Source: an uncultured Oscillochloris sp.
GTDB lineage: Bacteria; Chloroflexota; Chloroflexia; Chloroflexales; Chloroflexaceae
Assembly (NCBI GenBank): GCA_903877345.1
Contig: CAIRDL010001045.1
Span: forward strand, 1 to 6,087
DNA length: 6,087 nucleotides
Direction: 5' to 3'
Shown piece after piece: positions 5,499 through 6,087 of this stretch (the first letter of the stretch is position 1; the number at the start of each line of letters is the position of its first letter). The position numbers were made by a program, and so were the translations under genes. A model generated the notes under the pieces. It had not been told where the DNA came from. It saw only the letters and a list, made by a program, of their open reading frames with translations, and made no database searches.

Positions 5499-6087
5499 AT
5501 GAGCCGTCCCATCAACGAGCAGACATGGCATCGCCTGACCGAAGAAATGATGACGGGCATGCGCGAATGGCGTAGCCAACATCCGAAAGCGACGCTCCGC
5601 GAGATGGAGGACGAACGGGATGCCCGGTGGGTGCGGGTACGTGCCCGCATGCTGGAAGACATGGCGCTGGCAAGCGTGGCAGCACAATGGGATGACACAC
5701 CGAACGGCCAGGCACCCGTCTGTCCTGACTGCGGTCAGCCCTTGCAGGTGCGCGGGACGAACACGCGCACGCTCCAAACCCACGGCGGGCAAACGCTCAC
5801 GTGAGAACGGTGCTACGGTACCTGCCCGGCCTGCACGGCCGGGCTTTTTCCCCCTGGATGAGGAACTGGGCCTGCTCCCTGGGAGCCTGACCCCACGGCT
5901 TCAGGAAGCCGTGGTACGCCTCAGCACGCATATCCCATCCTTCGCTAAAGCCGCCCGCGAACTCGCGTGGTTCACCGGCGCCGAGGTGCATCCCGATACA
6001 GCCCGTCGCCGCACCGAAGCGGCGGGGGCCGCACTCGTCGCGCACGAAACAACGGAAGCGACCCGCATCCTTCACGAGCATCCCGCC
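5499..6087 (+). pseudogene. ISKra4-family transposase, broken by a stop codon and a frameshift, partial
   Basis: The ATG at 5499 has GGAGG (5486-5490) 8 bases upstream. The first 101 residues include an acidic/basic helical segment and a zinc-ribbon half CPDCGQPL. The frame then stops at TGA (5802-5804), most simply a CGA-to-TGA change. Beyond it the same frame gives ERCYGTCPAC, the second zinc-ribbon half, and then breaks near T5C5 (5845-5854). One base too many moves the continuation into the +1 frame: PLDEELGLLPG, then RLQEAVVRLSTHIPSFAKAA and TGAEVHPDTARRRTEAAG, open to the edge. Zinc ribbon, FPLDEELGL and the following helical region are typical of ISKra4 transposases. The DDE catalytic domain is off the window. 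With two lesions it is probably inactive; a sequencing error could explain the homopolymer shift but not the stop. Confidence 0.75.
5824..5849 (+). terminator. Intrinsic-terminator-like hairpin inside the transposase pseudogene
   Basis: GCCCGGCC (5824-5831) and GGCCGGGC (5837-5844) form a perfect 8-bp GC stem around the loop TGCAC, directly followed by TTTTT (5845-5849). It lies 20 bases after the TGA that ends the first transposase frame and immediately before the frameshift position. Formally it has all the parts of a rho-independent terminator on the plus strand, though the T-run is short and followed by C. It may be chance in GC-rich zinc-ribbon codons. Confidence 0.5.

Larger units (their letters stand above)
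5437..6087 (+). mobile_element. Left part of an ISKra4-like insertion sequence (boundary approximate)
   Basis: The transposase reading rightward from 5499, and the truncated NACHT gene reading leftward from 5462, leave only 36 bases between them. That implies the IS end lies here. Composition and codon use change near 5437-5462. GATACC (5455-5460) and GGTATC (5470-5475) form a small inverted repeat in this junction. The exact terminal repeat and target duplication cannot be fixed, since the right end is outside the window. Confidence 0.55.

Noticed and set aside
5480..5500. Minus-strand IGDTSGKQ resembling a lost NACHT Walker A
   Set aside because: It is in a different frame from the NACHT gene, has one residue too few for GxxxxGK and Q instead of S/T, and overlaps the transposase ribosome site.
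5261..5698. 145-codon minus-strand frame across the IS junction
   Set aside because: It overlaps both the NACHT frame and the transposase and shows serine/arginine-rich shadow composition with no motif.

Overview
This is a GC-rich bacterial window. I suggest, by inference only, the phylum Chloroflexota. The reasons are a NACHT NTPase fused to a formylglycine-generating-enzyme-like (FGE-like) domain, an ISKra4-type transposase (a family named after Ktedonobacter), and 7-bp tandem repeats in the spacers. No rRNA, tRNA or CRISPR array is visible.

Layout. (1) Positions 1-2125, minus strand: a phospholipase-D-like nuclease fused to an SNF2-type helicase. It is cut in two by a 98-bp palindromic MITE at 889-986 flanked by TA duplications. 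Removing 100 bp restores one open frame of at least 675 codons, which runs off the left edge. (2) Positions 2126-2287: a divergent spacer with ten 7-bp repeats, then a promoter with overlapping palindromes. (3) Positions 2288-2861, plus strand: a YefM/YoeB toxin-antitoxin pair with overlapping genes and all three known YoeB catalytic residues. (4) Positions 2862-3086: a non-coding spacer with more 7-bp repeats, a 15-bp inverted repeat and a C8A8 tract. (5) Positions 3087-5462, minus strand: a 791-residue NACHT/FGE-like protein. It keeps Walker B but has lost everything up to and including Walker A. (6) From about 5440-5480 to the right edge, plus strand: the left part of an ISKra4-like insertion sequence. 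It abuts the truncated NACHT start, and its own transposase is broken by a stop codon and a frameshift.

Taken together this looks like a decaying defence-type island: a nuclease-helicase, a STAND NTPase sensor and a toxin-antitoxin module, with both large genes damaged by mobile elements. The most interesting signal is the C-terminus of the FGE-like domain (3123-3218). Its codon pattern is what the variable region of a diversity-generating retroelement (DGR) target would look like. No reverse transcriptase or template repeat lies in the window, so this remains a hypothesis.
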